Source of the DNA: Hahella sp018986435
GTDB taxonomy: Bacteria; Pseudomonadota; Gammaproteobacteria; Pseudomonadales; Oleiphilaceae
Assembly (NCBI RefSeq): GCF_050749805.1
Contig: NZ_CP192738.1
Span: forward strand, 3,224,001-3,288,000
DNA length: 64,000 nt
Reading direction: 5' to 3'
Part shown: piece after piece, positions 62,466 to 64,000 of the stretch
Layout: the number at the start of each line of letters is the position of its first letter
How positions within the stretch are numbered: position 1 is the first letter of the stretch
The notes under the pieces: generated by a model
The model's input: only the letters and a program-made list of their open reading frames with translations
What the model was told of the DNA's origin: nothing
The model's database searches: none
Translations under genes and position numbers: made by a program

Positions 62466-63143
62466 ATGCATAAGCTAAGTAAATCTATGTTGGCTCTGGG
62501 ACTGCTGGCCTGCGCGGGCTCCGCGATGGCGCACCAGCCGGGAGATATGGTGCTGCGCGTCGGCGCCGCGATGGTGGACCCCCAGGATGACAGCTCAACC
62601 CTGCGTTTGAACGGCGCCTCCTTGGACGGCTCCAGCGTATCAGTGGACAGCAATACCCAGTTGGGTCTGACCTTCACCTATATGTTGCGTGAGCATATCG
62701 GTCTGGAAGTACTGGCGGCGACGCCGTTTTCCCATGAAGTCAGCGCTCATGGCTCAGTCGCAGGCGACAATCTGAAAACGGCGGAGGTTAAACACCTTCC
62801 TCCCACCGTCAGCCTACAGTACTACCCGATGGAAGCTGGCTCCGCCTTCCAGCCCTATGTGGGCGTTGGCGTGAACTACACCTTGTTCTTTGATGAAGAA
62901 CTGACCACGGATTTTAAAGACGCCATGGGCGACGGCAAAATCAAGCTGGACAACTCCTTCGGCGCGGCGTTCCAGTTGGGCGTTGACTATCAATTGACCG
63001 ATAACCTGGTGGTTAACGCGGCGGTCTGGAAGATCGGCATCGACACCACCGCCACCATCGACCTGGATTCCGGCGCGCAGATCAAAACCGACGTGGACAT
63101 CGATCCGCTGGTGTACATGGTCGGCGTTGGCTACAAATTTTAA
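62466..63143 (+). CDS. ompW: OmpW-family outer-membrane protein
   Basis: A 225-residue protein with signal peptide LALGLLACAGSAMA and a small eight-strand beta-barrel. Family features are LRVGAAMVDPQDDSS at the N-terminus, IGLEVLAATPFSHEV, a central PPTVSLQYYPM, FQPYVGVGVNYTLFF and the C-terminal DPLVYMVGVGYKF ending in Phe. OmpW forms a narrow channel for small hydrophobic molecules. The length matches the family. It is preceded by an FNR-type site, suggesting induction under low oxygen, and is followed by a strong terminator. Confidence 0.95.
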   Translation: MHKLSKSMLALGLLACAGSAMAHQPGDMVLRVGAAMVDPQDDSSTLRLNGASLDGSSVSVDSNTQLGLTFTYMLREHIGLEVLAATPFSHEVSAHGSVAGDNLKTAEVKHLPPTVSLQYYPMEAGSAFQPYVGVGVNYTLFFDEELTTDFKDAMGDGKIKLDNSFGAAFQLGVDYQLTDNLVVNAAVWKIGIDTTATIDLDSGAQIKTDVDIDPLVYMVGVGYKF

Positions 63144-63254
63144 TTCCAGCGACTTGCAATCGGCTTCGTGGCTAAGACTGCGGAGCCAACCGCCAATGAA
63201 TTCTGCAGCCTGCGCTCAGGGATGAGAACAGGCCAGCTTCACCTCGCTTCATCC

Positions 63255-63291
63255 CCGCATGCGGCTCTACATTCGCCCATGCGGTTTTTTT
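63255..63291 (+). terminator. Intrinsic terminator of ompW
   Basis: CCGCATG (63255-63261) and CATGCGG (63278-63284) form a perfect 7-base stem with a 16-base loop, followed by seven T residues (63285-63291). Confidence 0.8.
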
Positions 63292-63426
63292 GTTTCCGCA
63301 TCCTTGCCTGCCGCTTAGATGAGACGGGTAGAAGTAGGTAGAGCCTGATCGCCGCCGTTTCACTTCTTTTCCCTGATCTATACTTATTGCTCAAGCTTCA
63401 CCATTCGTTGACTGGGTTTAACTGAT

Positions 63427-64000
63427 ATGGGGGATGGCATGGGACGTTCTTTGACTTCCGCTGTCTTTGGGTTGTTTTGCATTGTGTTCGGCGCGCTGGT
63501 TCAGGCCGCGACCACGGTGCAGGTGTGGACCTACTATGATTCGCCGCCGTTTGCGATTGATCCCCAGGGCGATGATCTCACATCGACCCTGTGCCGGGTG
63601 CTGACGGAAAAAAGCGGAGGCGAATGGGTTTTTAAACCTCAGTATCTTCCCCGCAAACGCATTAATCACTACCTGGAAAGCGGCGCTGAGCAAGGGCTGG
63701 TGCTGTGGGCGAACCCCCTGTGGTTTCAGGATAAGGAAGAAACCAAATACGCCTGGAGTGATCGCGTCGTCTGGGGCGCCAATGAGATCGTGTCCCTGCG
63801 GGAAAGTCCGGTGGAGTATACCGGCCCTGAGTCCCTGGAAGGCAAACGCTTTGGCGGCGTGGCGGGGCATCATTATGTGGGGATCGACGATCTCGCGCAG
63901 TCCGGCCGCATCAAGCGGGAGGACACCACCTCGTTTTCCAAGAATCTCGACAAACTATTGAGCAACCGCCTCGACGCCATACTGATACCTCGCGGCGAGC
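63427..64000 (+). CDS. Periplasmic solute-binding protein, SBP_bac_3-like, partial
   Basis: This gene runs off the right edge, with 191 codons visible. The start is ATG 63427 or ATG 63439. A signal peptide (SAVFGLFCIVFGALVQA) is followed by a mature N-terminus, VQVWTYYDSPPFAIDPQGDD, then LTSTLCRVLTEKSG, LPRKRINHYLE and SLEGKRFGGVAGHHY, all in solute-binding family 3 style. It is the fourth such protein in the window, and its C-terminal half is not seen. Confidence 0.75.
   Translation, partial: MGDGMGRSLTSAVFGLFCIVFGALVQAATTVQVWTYYDSPPFAIDPQGDDLTSTLCRVLTEKSGGEWVFKPQYLPRKRINHYLESGAEQGLVLWANPLWFQDKEETKYAWSDRVVWGANEIVSLRESPVEYTGPESLEGKRFGGVAGHHYVGIDDLAQSGRIKREDTTSFSKNLDKLLSNRLDAILIPRGE

Noticed and set aside
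1..64000. CRISPR arrays, insertion sequences, integrases, tRNA or rRNA genes
   Set aside because: None were recognised on reading both strands; no regularly spaced direct repeats or transposase motifs were seen.

Overview
The window looks like chromosome of a marine gammaproteobacterium of the Hahella type (Oceanospirillales/Hahellaceae). This is inferred from gene content: many stand-alone periplasmic binding proteins, elaborate histidine kinases, bacterioferritin, OmpW, and a high coding density of GC-rich genes on both strands. No rRNA, tRNA, CRISPR array, transposase or integrase was seen, although several blocks are clearly accessory.

Layout. 1-3683 (-): two paralogous ABC_sub_bind-type periplasmic proteins followed by a Cache/HAMP membrane sensor cut by the window edge. 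3852-10170: an unexplained metabolic cluster with a protein of unknown family, an MFS transporter fused to an extra N-terminal periplasmic region, a DapF-like epimerase/racemase and, divergently, a phytanoyl-CoA-dioxygenase-type enzyme. 10348-12148 (-): tandem paralogous lipoproteins. 12523-19224: mostly single genes (small C-terminally anchored protein, receiver-PAS protein, TauE/SafE permease, binding protein, bacterioferritin, serine hydrolase, lipoprotein, GFA protein). 19272-26550 (-): a complete type I Zorya anti-phage operon, zorA-zorB-zorC-zorD, visibly AT-richer than its surroundings. 26711-33346: a binding protein; an arginase-fold enzyme with a radical SAM protein and an EamA transporter; LysR; a secreted metallo-beta-lactamase-fold protein. 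33615-37913 (+): a three-gene operon of GHSTG hydrolase, caspase-like peptidase and an unknown protein. 38028-40675: a small secreted protein divergent from a CusRS-like two-component system. 40701-43756: tandem membrane paralogues, a zinc-ribbon membrane protein, a deaminase-like protein, a binding protein.

43812-52078 (-) is the most interesting block. It is a tightly coupled seven-gene operon: fatty-acyl-AMP ligase, two atypical P450s, acyl carrier protein, NodU/CmcH-type carbamoyltransferase, MBOAT acyltransferase and a membrane-anchored SGNH/DltD-like protein. The order of functions parallels the Dlt pathway (ligase, carrier, MBOAT, DltD), with the amino acid replaced by a fatty acid that may be oxidised and carbamoylated before transfer to an envelope acceptor. 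Both P450s appear to lack the canonical ExxR motif.

52381-53336: a MatP-like protein divergent from a KorA/TrfB-like repressor, with a GTTACC-G-GGTAAC palindrome between them. 53496-57357: small enzymes and secreted proteins ending with a D-threonine aldolase/D-serine dehydratase-type PLP enzyme. 57622-63143: an OmpA lipoprotein, a receiver-DUF3369 hybrid kinase, a kinase with an ethylene-receptor-like membrane domain, and OmpW preceded by an FNR-type site. A further binding protein runs off the right edge.
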